This document shows positions 1 to 8,034 of a stretch of 63,073 nucleotides of DNA, one piece after another; position 1 is the stretch's first letter, and the number at the start of each line of letters is the position of its first letter. The notes beneath the pieces were generated by a model. That model ran no database searches, was not told the origin of the DNA, and saw nothing but the letters and a program-made list of their open reading frames with translations. The DNA is from an uncultured Lachnospiraceae bacterium. GTDB lineage: Bacteria; Bacillota; Clostridia; Lachnospirales; Lachnospiraceae. The DNA lies in assembly GCA_934339365.1 (NCBI GenBank), contig CAKRHW010000010.1:1-63073 (forward strand). The letters are read 5' to 3'. Position numbers and translations under genes: made by a program.

Positions 1-71
1 GATCTTAGCTCAGCTGGGAGAGCATCTGCCTTACAAGCAGAGGGTCACAGGTTCGAGCCCTGTAGGTCCCA
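1..71 (+). tRNA. tRNA-Val (TAC), 5' end cut by window edge
   Basis: The cloverleaf folds with a 5-bp anticodon stem around loop CTTACAA (anticodon TAC), a TTCGAGC T-loop and discriminator A at 71. The first two acceptor bases lie before the window: the 3' acceptor strand AGGTCCC needs a 5' GGGATCT, of which GATCT remains. First of five clustered tRNAs. Confidence 0.93.
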
Positions 72-106
72 TTTATAATTAAATATTTATTGCATATTAT
101 TTATAT

Positions 107-179
107 GCCGATGTGGCTCAATTGGCAGAGTAGCTGATTTGTAATCAGCAGGTTATCGGTTCGAGTCCGATCATCGGCT
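107..179 (+). tRNA. tRNA-Thr (TGT)
   Basis: The acceptor stem pairs GCCGATG with CATCGGC. The anticodon stem CTGAT/ATCAG encloses a loop with TGT, and the T-loop is TTCGAGT. It lies 35 nt after tRNA-Val with no terminator between, so the cluster is probably one transcript. Confidence 0.95.
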
Positions 180-183
180 TTTT

Positions 184-265
184 GGATGGATTCCCGAGTG
201 GCCAAAGGGGACAGACTGTAAATCTGCTGCATTTTGCTTCGGTGGTTCGAATCCACCTCCATCCA
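184..265 (+). tRNA. tRNA-Tyr (GTA), class II with long variable arm
   Basis: The acceptor stem pairs GGATGGA with TCCATCC. The anticodon loop CTGTAAA gives GTA. The long variable arm around 230-240 makes the gene 82 nt, as expected for bacterial tRNA-Tyr. Confidence 0.95.
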
Positions 266-301
266 GTTTCCTTTTTTTTATAGGAAGATATTAGATAGTG
301 T

Positions 302-375
302 CGCGGGATGGAGCAGTCTGGAAGCTCGTCGGGCTCATAACCCGAAGGTCATAGGTTCAAATCCTATTCCCGCAA
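302..375 (+). tRNA. initiator tRNA-fMet (CAT)
   Basis: The anticodon is CAT. The acceptor strands CGCGGGA and TCCCGCA leave an unpaired C1-A72, and the anticodon stem has three consecutive G-C pairs (GGG/CCC). Both are hallmarks of the initiator rather than the elongator tRNA-Met. Confidence 0.95.
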
Positions 376-397
376 TTTTGAGTTGAAAAACTCATAT

Positions 398-470
<73 letters not shown>

Positions 471-493
471 TTTTTGTTATTATAGAAGTTTGA

Positions 494-527
494 AAGCATG
501 AGACTTAAGTTAGGTCTTGTGCTTTTT
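494..527 (+). terminator. Rho-independent terminator of the tRNA cluster
   Basis: AAGCATGAGAC pairs with GTCTTGTGCTT (two G-T wobbles) and is followed by a run of T. It lies 23 nt after tRNA-Phe and separates the tRNA transcript from the two-component genes. Confidence 0.8.
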
Positions 528-661
528 TGCATATTTAGGATCTTGTCATTTTAACATAGATTTAATGCAAAAAATGTAATATTATCTGTATGTGGGAAGA
601 TTTTATTTTGTGTGAATTTATACAATGATGTAGATAAGTAGAAAGAAGAAGGTGGATAAAT

Positions 662-1354
662 ATGAATAATAAGATTTTAGTTGTGGATGATGATAAAATG
701 ATTCGGAATCTTTTATGTGATATATTGAGAAATCAAAAATACGAAGTATTTGAGGCTGAGGACGGAATGGAAGCTATCCGGATTTTTGTAGAGGAGAAGG
801 ACTTTAATCTGGTGCTATTGGATGTGATGATGCCGGAAATGGATGGATGGCAGGTTTTAAAGGAGATTCGTGCTATCTCTAATGTGCCTGTGATTATGTT
901 AACGGCATTGGAAAATGATGATTATGAAATTAAGGGGTTAAATAATGGAGCCAATGATTATATCACAAAGCCTTTTAGTTATGAAGTGCTATTAGCTAGA
1001 ATTAAGGCTGCATTACGAAGTTCTGGATTTAATCAGGATGAAATGATTATTGCAGGTAAAATTGAAATTAATGAGATTGAGCATAAGGTATATGTGGAAG
1101 GCGAGGAAGTGATATTGAATAATAAAGAATATCAATTATTGACTTACCTGATAAAAAATCAAAAGATTGCTATGGACAGGGATCGGATTTTAGTGGCTGT
1201 ATGGGGATATGATTATGAAGGAACGGCAAGGACAGTGGATACTCACATTAAAATGATTCGGTCAAAATTAGGTGTGGCTGGGGATTATATCAGGACGATA
1301 CGTGGAACTGGCTATTGTTTTGAGGTACATGAGAAGAAAAAAGGAGAATTTTGA
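662..1354 (+). CDS. OmpR/PhoB-family response regulator
   Basis: A 230-residue DNA-binding response regulator. The receiver domain (about 1-118) has the acidic pair D10/D11, phospho-acceptor D54 (in LLDVMMPEMDG), T81 and K103 (in YITKPF). The C-terminal winged helix (about 130-225) ends in the typical RTVDTHIKMIRSKL and TIRGTGYCF segments. The stop codon overlaps the start of the histidine kinase by one base, so the two are translationally coupled. The stimulus cannot be told from sequence. The downstream envelope genes (lipoprotein, sulfotransferase-like proteins) are possible targets by position only. Confidence 0.93.
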   Translation: MNNKILVVDDDKMIRNLLCDILRNQKYEVFEAEDGMEAIRIFVEEKDFNLVLLDVMMPEMDGWQVLKEIRAISNVPVIMLTALENDDYEIKGLNNGANDYITKPFSYEVLLARIKAALRSSGFNQDEMIIAGKIEINEIEHKVYVEGEEVILNNKEYQLLTYLIKNQKIAMDRDRILVAVWGYDYEGTARTVDTHIKMIRSKLGVAGDYIRTIRGTGYCFEVHEKKKGEF

Positions 1355-2859
1355 TGTTCAATCGAAAAAATAAAAAAATATCGGTGCGAAAAGAACTCTT
1401 TATTGTTTTTGGTGGATTCCTGATCTTAATGATATTATCGATTCTGATGTTTAATTCGTTGTTTTTAAAGGATTACAACATACGGGTAACTTCTAAAAAA
1501 ATGAAGACGGTTTCGGATCTGGTTAGTTCAAAATATAAGGAAAGTAAAACCGGATTTATTCAATTTTTAAGTGATTGTGAAAAGGATTGGAATTTAACAA
1601 TTAAGGTTGTCGATAAAAATTATAATGTAAGATATTCTTCTGAGCGTAAGGCTATTAAGCAGGCAGATGTATCGGAAAGAGTGTTGTTTAATATTAAGGA
1701 ATATAAGGATGATTTGAATGAGGGGAAAAAGATTATTGTAAAATTGCATGATCTAGAAACCAATACCCCTACAAAATTACTTTGTATGTCACGTTTAGAT
1801 GATGGAAAGACGATTATTATTTTTAAAACTATAAAGAGTATTGAGGAAAATGTGCAGATATCAAACCAGTTTTTTATTTTGATTGCAACAGGGTTTATTG
1901 TAATTGGTTTAATTATTATCTGGATTTTTTCTGCATACATTACGAATAATATTCGGAATATGAGTAAAGTGGCAAATGATATTAAGAATTTAAAATTTGA
2001 TTCGACGATTGAAATCAAAAGTAATGACGAGATAGGGGAGCTGGGAGTGACGATTAATACGTTGTCGGAGAAATTAAGTAAAAGTATCGAGGAAATGAAA
2101 AAGGATATTCAAAGAAGAAAGCAATTAGTAAGGGATATGTCACATGAGTTGAAGACACCGATTGCTTCTATTAAGGGATATACAGAGGCATTGAAGTATG
2201 GTGTGGCAGCGGACCAGAATAAAGTGAATGAATATTATGGAATCATTGTAGAAGAATGTAATCGAATGGAAGATCTTGTAAAGGAAATGCTACAGTTGTC
2301 AAAAACAGAGGCTGGGATTACTCCATTAAAGTTACATGCGATTGATTCGAACCAGTTTCTGATTGGAATTCAAAATCATTTTGGAAATCGAATAAAAGAA
2401 AAGAAGATAGATTTAGAATTTCAGGATAGCATTCAAGGAAAATTTTATGGGGATTTAAGGTTGATAGAAAGGGCAGTATTTAATTATGTTGATAATGCCA
2501 TCCGGTATTGTAACCAAAAAATTATTGTTGGATTCCAAAGAGTAGAAGGGGAAAATGGAATAGAAAAGATGCAGGCAGCAAAGGAGGTATTAGAAAAGTT
2601 AGAGTCAAAAGATCAGAACAGATATGTGTTAATTACTGTATATAACGACGGAAAACATATTACGGAAAGCATGAAGGATGAGTTATGGGAGGCATTTTAT
2701 AAGGAGGAATCGTCTAGAAAGAGAAATGAGAACCATAATTATGGATTAGGGCTTTCGATTGTCCGGTCAATTGCTGAAAGGCATCAGGGAGCAGTATTTT
2801 TTGAAAATAATACAGTAGGTGTTACCTTTGGTCTTTTGATCAGACAAGATAATAATTAA
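1354..2859 (+). CDS. Membrane sensor histidine kinase
   Basis: A 501-residue partner of the preceding response regulator. It has TM1 at about 17-38, an extracytoplasmic sensor region of about 130 residues, TM2 at about 172-195 and a HAMP linker. The HisKA domain has H264 in MSHELKTPIASIKGY. The HATPase domain has an N-box (FNYVDNAIRY), a short acidic stretch and GLGLSIV. I chose the ATG at 1354, overlapping the regulator's TGA, because AAGGAGAA lies 5-6 nt upstream; a TTG one codon earlier is less likely. The ligand is unknown. The ATP-binding domain carries an insert of about 25 charged residues before the G1 box. Confidence 0.93.
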   Translation: MFNRKNKKISVRKELFIVFGGFLILMILSILMFNSLFLKDYNIRVTSKKMKTVSDLVSSKYKESKTGFIQFLSDCEKDWNLTIKVVDKNYNVRYSSERKAIKQADVSERVLFNIKEYKDDLNEGKKIIVKLHDLETNTPTKLLCMSRLDDGKTIIIFKTIKSIEENVQISNQFFILIATGFIVIGLIIIWIFSAYITNNIRNMSKVANDIKNLKFDSTIEIKSNDEIGELGVTINTLSEKLSKSIEEMKKDIQRRKQLVRDMSHELKTPIASIKGYTEALKYGVAADQNKVNEYYGIIVEECNRMEDLVKEMLQLSKTEAGITPLKLHAIDSNQFLIGIQNHFGNRIKEKKIDLEFQDSIQGKFYGDLRLIERAVFNYVDNAIRYCNQKIIVGFQRVEGENGIEKMQAAKEVLEKLESKDQNRYVLITVYNDGKHITESMKDELWEAFYKEESSRKRNENHNYGLGLSIVRSIAERHQGAVFFENNTVGVTFGLLIRQDNN

Positions 2860-2885
2860 ATAGAATTTCACGTTTATCTCACTAC

Positions 2886-2940
2886 CAATGGATATAATCA
2901 AACATAATCTGACAGAATTTATCAGATTAAATATCCATTG
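2886..2940 (+). promoter_or_regulatory. Two-tier inverted repeat in the leader of the lipoprotein gene
   Basis: A perfect outer 10-bp arm (CAATGGATAT 2886-2895 with ATATCCATTG 2931-2940) encloses a perfect inner 8-bp stem (TAATCTGA 2905-2912 with TCAGATTA 2922-2929). The Shine-Dalgarno AAGTGAGG and seven T residues follow directly, ending at the ATG at 2956. It could be an attenuator or terminator for the kinase operon, an operator, or an RNA element controlling translation. Confidence 0.5.
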
Positions 2941-2955
2941 AAGTGAGGTTTTTTT

Positions 2956-3528
2956 ATGCGAAGAAAATTTTTTATTACGGTATCAACGGTATTGATTGGA
3001 GCGTTTACTTGTATGGGATGCGGTAGTGCGAAGGATGACACCGCAGTAAAGAGTACTGAAAATGTAACGACAGCAACAGAAGCTGCAACAGAGAAAGATA
3101 ATTCATCGAGTGCATCGATTGCCGGATGGAAGATTGAATTTGAGGATTCATTAGTGGATCATTCGCTTGAGAATGCAAAAGCTGTTTTGGGATATGGGGA
3201 AGTGGAGACTTCAAATTATAAAAAAGAGGCTGGAGACGGAAAAGTATATTGCCTGATAAAATTAAAGATCAAAAAAGAAGACAGTTCAGAAGTAATTGAC
3301 TGGAGTAAATTGAAATTAAAAGATAATAATGGCACAGAATATACACGATTGCAGGATGAATTTATTAGTGATTTAGGAATGAAAAGACTTCCTGGAACCA
3401 CTTTAAATTTTGGGGAAAATGAAGGATGGATTTGTTTTGAAGTCGATGAGAATGCACAGAAATTTACATTAGAATACCAATTTGAGAAGGATTTGTACCA
3501 GTATGAATTTGAACGCAAAAGTAAGTAA
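2956..3528 (+). CDS. Small surface lipoprotein, DUF4352/DUF5067-like
   Basis: 190 residues with a lipoprotein signal peptide (basic MRRK, hydrophobic core, then CMGCG around residue 22), so it is probably anchored on the outer face of the membrane. A Thr/Ala/Glu-rich spacer follows. The rest is one beta-rich domain (about 55-185) with YCLIKLKIKKED, a Trp-containing LKLKDNNGTEYTRL strand and a WICFEVDENAQKFTLEYQF segment. This pattern resembles the telokin-like DUF4352 group, recalled rather than searched. It sits between a two-component system and a sulfotransferase-like gene. Function unknown; ligand binding or signalling is possible. Confidence 0.6.
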   Translation: MRRKFFITVSTVLIGAFTCMGCGSAKDDTAVKSTENVTTATEAATEKDNSSSASIAGWKIEFEDSLVDHSLENAKAVLGYGEVETSNYKKEAGDGKVYCLIKLKIKKEDSSEVIDWSKLKLKDNNGTEYTRLQDEFISDLGMKRLPGTTLNFGENEGWICFEVDENAQKFTLEYQFEKDLYQYEFERKSK

Positions 3529-3559
3529 ATCCTGAATTTGAATATTGAAAGGAAAAAAG

Positions 3560-6115
3560 ATGAAAGAAAAGAAAAAGATATTTCTAATTTTTGTGATTCT
3601 TTGTATTGTCCTGGCAGGTTCGGTTTTTGCAGGAAAGCGGATTCTTTCTGACAGCAGGAAGAAGCAGGATACGGAAACAAAGCAGGAAGTAAAGCAGAAG
3701 GAAAAGAAGGATAAGGCTCCTTTTGTGGAGTATGTAAAGGCCTTTTCAGAGGATGCAGGAGAGGAGTCTACAACGCAGATTGCCAATCCAGAGTACAGTC
3801 TTGAGAATTTAGAAAAAATAGAGAATTTAAAATTAGAAAGAATGAATGATAGTCTGGTCGTTTCTGGGAGATTAGATCATATGAGGGATGCATCGATTAT
3901 TTTAGTAGATGAGTCAAAGAAGGCATATAGTTTTAAGTTGACGGGAAAAACGGAAGAAAGTGTGCAAGCCACAGAGCAGGAACCAAGTACGCAGACTTCT
4001 GTGCAGGAAAAGAATACACAGGCTTCTGTGCAGGAAGAGAATACACAGGCTTCTGTGCAGGAGGAAAGTACGCAGAATTCAGCGCAGGGAACAGAGTTTT
4101 GTGTGAAGATTACGGAATCTATGATTTCGCAGGGACATGTGTATCATATTTATCTTTATAATGATGGGAAAACTTATGATACGAATCGCAGGACAACATT
4201 TTTAATTAATACTAGGACAGATGAAAAGAATGTTGGAGCACAATATGCATTGTATGATAATTTGCAACGCAATTATCAGTTGGTGGATGACAGTTCTAAG
4301 AGTGTAAAAACAGAGTTGGCAACGGAGAAGTCGAAGCCGATGCTGACAGCGGAAATTGAACAGCAGATTTCTGAGGAATTAGAAAAAAATACGTACACGT
4401 TGGAAAATCCACTCGTTATTCAGAATCCGTTTCAGACATGTCCGTTAACAGCAATGATTATTTTTAATACAGAGGATGCCTGTAAAATCAGAGTTACGGT
4501 AAAGGGAAAGACAAGTGATGCAGATATCAGCAGTGTTTTAGATAGTACAGCGGATCATAGGATACCGGTTATTGGTTTGTATGCAGGAACAAAAAATAAG
4601 GTTTTATTAGAGGTTCTAGATGAAAAGGATAAGGTGGTAAATAAAAAGACAGTGGAAATTCAGACCGATGATTTGCCAGAATCACTGAAAAATGTTGTTA
4701 CCGTTGATCAGAAAGCGGAGGATACGGCGATGGGGCTTATGATGATATCAGGGCTTCGGGCACCGTATTTATATGCCTTTGATAGAAATGGAGATATTCG
4801 CTGGTATGATACAGAGGAATTTGAATACTATGGTGCATTTCCACTGGCGAATGGACATTTCTTAGTGGAGGCAGAGAATGTATTATTTCCAAATGCAAGT
4901 ATGCCGAATTCCCCGCAATTTTATGAAATGGACTATTTAGGAAGGGTATATCATGTATATTTCTTCCCGGAAGGACAGCATCATGAAATTAAAGAAAAGG
5001 AACCAAATGGAAACTTATTGATTGCGACAAATTCCAATAATGGATATGAGCAGGACATGATTCAGGAAATTGATCGTGAAACCGGAAAAGTGGTAAAATC
5101 TCTGGATTTTACAAAGTTATTTGAGGGATTAAAATATATTTCCAATGATGACTGGGCGCATATTAATACGGTTTCTTATGATAAGAAAACGGATACAGTT
5201 TTAGTAAGTTTGCGAAATGTAAGTGCCGGAATCCGAATTAACTGGTCTACAGATGAGATTGAATGGATTCTTTCGGATCCTTCAATCTGGCAGGGAACAG
5301 GATATGAGGATAAGGTATTAAAGCCATTAGGAAATGTGAATTACCAGTATGAACAACATACGGTATATGAAGTGGAGGATATCGACGGAGATGCATCAAA
5401 TGTGCATGTGATGTTATTTGATAATCATCATGCTGCACATAATGAAGTATCTACATTCGATGGAGTTAAGAAGTCATATGTGAAGATGTATACCATCGAT
5501 GAAAAGAATAAGACAGTGAAACAGGAGCATCAATATGAAACAGAACTGTCTTCGATTACTTCAAATTTTATTTTTGATTCAAGTACAAACTCTGTCTTTT
5601 CTGTTTGCGCATATTTTGCGAAGAAGACAAAGGAAGGAGCATTAGGTGCAGTTTATGAATTTGATCAGGACAGTGAGAATGTGAAGGGACGTTATCTCAT
5701 TTCTCATCGGTTCTATCGTGGATATAATATAAAAATTGATTTGAACCAATATACAGATGAATTTGATATTAGCGACAATTATTATCGGGGAGAGTTGCAT
5801 GCACCGGTAAAGGTAAAAACAAATAAAAATATTCCGGCAAAAAAGAAATTAGGAAGTAAGGTGGAATTATCTGTGATTGACCAGCTTCTTTATATTAATT
5901 CAGGAGATCATACCATTACGCAGGTTATATTTAATGGAATCAAAGGAACTTATGTATATAATATTTCGGATATTAAGCAGATGCATGAAAATGGACATTC
6001 GTATCGGTATAAGCTGCCAATACCATTAAATGGAATGGAAGAAGATACGTATAAGATTCAGGTGATTTATAAAGACCAGTTATATGATGTGGAACAGACA
6101 ATTACTTTAGAGTAG
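3560..6115 (+). CDS. Arylsulfate sulfotransferase (ASST)-family surface protein
   Basis: 851 residues. An N-terminal signal/anchor is followed by a low-complexity spacer with 9-residue repeats, an Arylsulfotran_N-type Ig domain (about 270-390, NPLVIQNPFQTCPL) and a beta-propeller (about 410-760). The propeller has AFDRNGDIRWYDT, GQHHEIKEKEPNGNLLIAT and YEQHTVYEVEDIDG. Characterised ASSTs transfer sulfate between phenols through a sulfohistidine; the QHTV histidine near residue 598 is the best candidate. I chose the ATG at 3560 because GAAAGG lies 7 nt upstream. A paralogue lies at 8035-10068. Enzyme activity is inferred, and some clostridial members of this fold may be non-catalytic. Confidence 0.8.
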   Translation: MKEKKKIFLIFVILCIVLAGSVFAGKRILSDSRKKQDTETKQEVKQKEKKDKAPFVEYVKAFSEDAGEESTTQIANPEYSLENLEKIENLKLERMNDSLVVSGRLDHMRDASIILVDESKKAYSFKLTGKTEESVQATEQEPSTQTSVQEKNTQASVQEENTQASVQEESTQNSAQGTEFCVKITESMISQGHVYHIYLYNDGKTYDTNRRTTFLINTRTDEKNVGAQYALYDNLQRNYQLVDDSSKSVKTELATEKSKPMLTAEIEQQISEELEKNTYTLENPLVIQNPFQTCPLTAMIIFNTEDACKIRVTVKGKTSDADISSVLDSTADHRIPVIGLYAGTKNKVLLEVLDEKDKVVNKKTVEIQTDDLPESLKNVVTVDQKAEDTAMGLMMISGLRAPYLYAFDRNGDIRWYDTEEFEYYGAFPLANGHFLVEAENVLFPNASMPNSPQFYEMDYLGRVYHVYFFPEGQHHEIKEKEPNGNLLIATNSNNGYEQDMIQEIDRETGKVVKSLDFTKLFEGLKYISNDDWAHINTVSYDKKTDTVLVSLRNVSAGIRINWSTDEIEWILSDPSIWQGTGYEDKVLKPLGNVNYQYEQHTVYEVEDIDGDASNVHVMLFDNHHAAHNEVSTFDGVKKSYVKMYTIDEKNKTVKQEHQYETELSSITSNFIFDSSTNSVFSVCAYFAKKTKEGALGAVYEFDQDSENVKGRYLISHRFYRGYNIKIDLNQYTDEFDISDNYYRGELHAPVKVKTNKNIPAKKKLGSKVELSVIDQLLYINSGDHTITQVIFNGIKGTYVYNISDIKQMHENGHSYRYKLPIPLNGMEEDTYKIQVIYKDQLYDVEQTITLE
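3989..4090 (+). repeat. 27-bp tandem repeat inside the ASST-like gene
   Basis: About 3.5 copies of a 27-bp unit encode the 9-residue motif TQASVQEEN with small variations. It lies in the low-complexity spacer between the membrane anchor and the folded domains, and all copies keep the reading frame. Confidence 0.85.
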
Positions 6116-6132
6116 AAAAAGAAATAGAAATA

Positions 6133-6178
6133 AAAAATGGATACTTCATGAAAGTTTCTTCATGAAGTATCCATTTTT
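6133..6178. terminator. Bidirectional terminator between convergent genes
   Basis: A perfect 20-bp stem (6133-6152 with 6159-6178) with loop AGTTTC begins with AAAAATGG and ends with CCATTTTT, so a T tract follows the stem on either strand. It serves the ASST-like gene (plus) and the Big_2/GDPD gene (minus). Confidence 0.9.
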
Positions 6179-6188
6179 GTTATAAAAA

Positions 6189-7880
6189 TTATTCAAATAA
6201 TTTGTAGTTAGAAGTAAGGCTGTCAACACCAACGGCTTTGCAGTAAGTAAATGCGGTATAGAAATTGTCGATGGTATAGGCTCCTAATTTTAAGTTTGCT
6301 TTATGTAAACTGTTTGCGATATCTTTTGTAATATCATTGTAGTTAATGCACATATTAAAACCGTTATTAATGCACCACTGAAGTTCAGTTGTATTGTCAC
6401 ATGTTGCGGAAACTTTCATAGGTGAATTAGAAAGGAATGTAATCTGTGGAATTACTTTTAAGTTAATGTTTCCTGATGGATCAGGAGTTGTGTTATATTT
6501 CTTCATTAAATTTGATAATCGTTTTAAAGTGGAAGCACTGAAGGAAGAAAAGTTAACTCTGTCATTCATATTGTAAGAAGTAACGATTCTTAAAATTTCT
6601 TTTAGCTGTGTTTCATTATAATTTACTTTTAATTCAATCGTTGGATGTAAATCAGAAGCACTGACAATATCCATGAACTGATCGAGTGTTACAATCTTTT
6701 CTGTTGAAAATGTCTGTACATTGGCACCATTAATCATATTATAATCTTTAATTTCATCATAAGTACTTTCTGAAATTAATTTATCAACACCGAAATTATT
6801 TTTTAAACTATCGTCATGAGATAATACAAAGGTACCGTCTTTGGTCATTCTGACATCTGTTTCTACCCCATAAAATCCATTTTGGCATGCTAACTTATAT
6901 GCAGTAGAAGAGTTGTCCGGAGCCAGACCGGAGTAACCTCTGTGTGCAATAAAGTTGCAGTCAGAAGCAGTTAATTCTATTACATGAATGGTATATGAAG
7001 CAGATTTCTTTGAATTATCTGTTGTCGTTGCTTTAATCGTTGTAGTTCCTGCCGATAATGCTGTAATGGAACCAGAAGAACTGACAGAAGCAACACCTGG
7101 GTTAGAACTTGTCCAGTTTAATTTTTTGTTGCTTGTATTTTCAGGAGATACTGTTGCTGTAAATTGAATGGTATCGCCTTTTTTAACGAAAGTACTGTCC
7201 ATTGGATTGCTAAGTGATACGGATCTGGCAAGAGTAATGACTTTTACGGTAAAGGATGCATGGGCATTTCCACCATCAATACTTCGGGCTGTGATAGTTG
7301 CAGATCCATTTGCAATTGCTTTTACAGTTCCATTAGAGGTAACTGTTGCTACCTTGGTGTTAGAACTTGTCCAGACCAAAGTCTTTTTTACTGCATCTGC
7401 CGGTAAAATTGAAGCTTCTAATTTCTTGCTGCTTCCTGTTGTTAAATAAGGAATGTCAGCTGTATTTGTGTAAGTAATAGAAGAAACTCTGTTTCCAACG
7501 GTCACTTTTAATTTTGCACGCTTTTTAGAACCGTCTTTTGCGGTAGCATAAATGGTAGCAGAGCCTTTTTTCTTTCCTGTAACCTTTCCTTTGCTATTAA
7601 CATAGGCCACTTTTTTATTAGAAGAGGTCCATTTGATTTTTTTGTTTTTGGCATTTGATGGTAAGACCTGTGTTTTTAAAGTAAATCTTTTATTAATTGG
7701 TAAAATATAATTTGTTGGATAATTTGTAATTTTTACCTGTTTTACTTTTACTGTTTTTTTCGCTTTGGTTGTTTTCTTTGCGGCTTGAGCCTGCTGTGGA
7801 AGCAAAAAGAAAACACTGGTAGCAATCATTGTAAAAAATAAAAAGACTTTACAAATACATGATTTTTTAGTTGGTTTCAT
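6189..7880 (-). CDS. Secreted glycerophosphodiester phosphodiesterase-like protein with Big_2 domains
   Basis: 563 residues. A signal peptide ends near PQQAQAA. Three bacterial Ig-like Big_2 repeats follow (about 45-300; each has the WTSSNxxVAxV core). The C-terminal GDPD-type TIM barrel (about 310-563) has IAHRGYSG, GVETDVRMTKDG, LSHDD and IELKV. GDPDs cleave glycerophosphodiesters, and an exported one could act on lipoteichoic acid or lipid headgroups. The usual PENT motif reads PDNS, a Glu-to-Asp change at a metal-site residue. The start at 7880 has GAAAGG 10 nt upstream; a longer reading would add an implausible hydrophobic N-terminus. It is probably transcribed with the upstream ASST-like gene, 154 nt away. 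Confidence 0.82.
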   Translation of the reverse strand: MKPTKKSCICKVFLFFTMIATSVFFLLPQQAQAAKKTTKAKKTVKVKQVKITNYPTNYILPINKRFTLKTQVLPSNAKNKKIKWTSSNKKVAYVNSKGKVTGKKKGSATIYATAKDGSKKRAKLKVTVGNRVSSITYTNTADIPYLTTGSSKKLEASILPADAVKKTLVWTSSNTKVATVTSNGTVKAIANGSATITARSIDGGNAHASFTVKVITLARSVSLSNPMDSTFVKKGDTIQFTATVSPENTSNKKLNWTSSNPGVASVSSSGSITALSAGTTTIKATTTDNSKKSASYTIHVIELTASDCNFIAHRGYSGLAPDNSSTAYKLACQNGFYGVETDVRMTKDGTFVLSHDDSLKNNFGVDKLISESTYDEIKDYNMINGANVQTFSTEKIVTLDQFMDIVSASDLHPTIELKVNYNETQLKEILRIVTSYNMNDRVNFSSFSASTLKRLSNLMKKYNTTPDPSGNINLKVIPQITFLSNSPMKVSATCDNTTELQWCINNGFNMCINYNDITKDIANSLHKANLKLGAYTIDNFYTAFTYCKAVGVDSLTSNYKLFE

Positions 7881-8034
7881 AATTTTGATTCCTTTCTTAA
7901 AATATTTATTTTCAATCTGTTTTTTGATTGGAAAGTTGTACCTTGTAGGCACAACTTTCATCATAACGCAAATTATAGGAAATAACAATGATAAATAGAT
8001 GAAAATCTTAAAAATCATTGAAAAGTATGGATGA

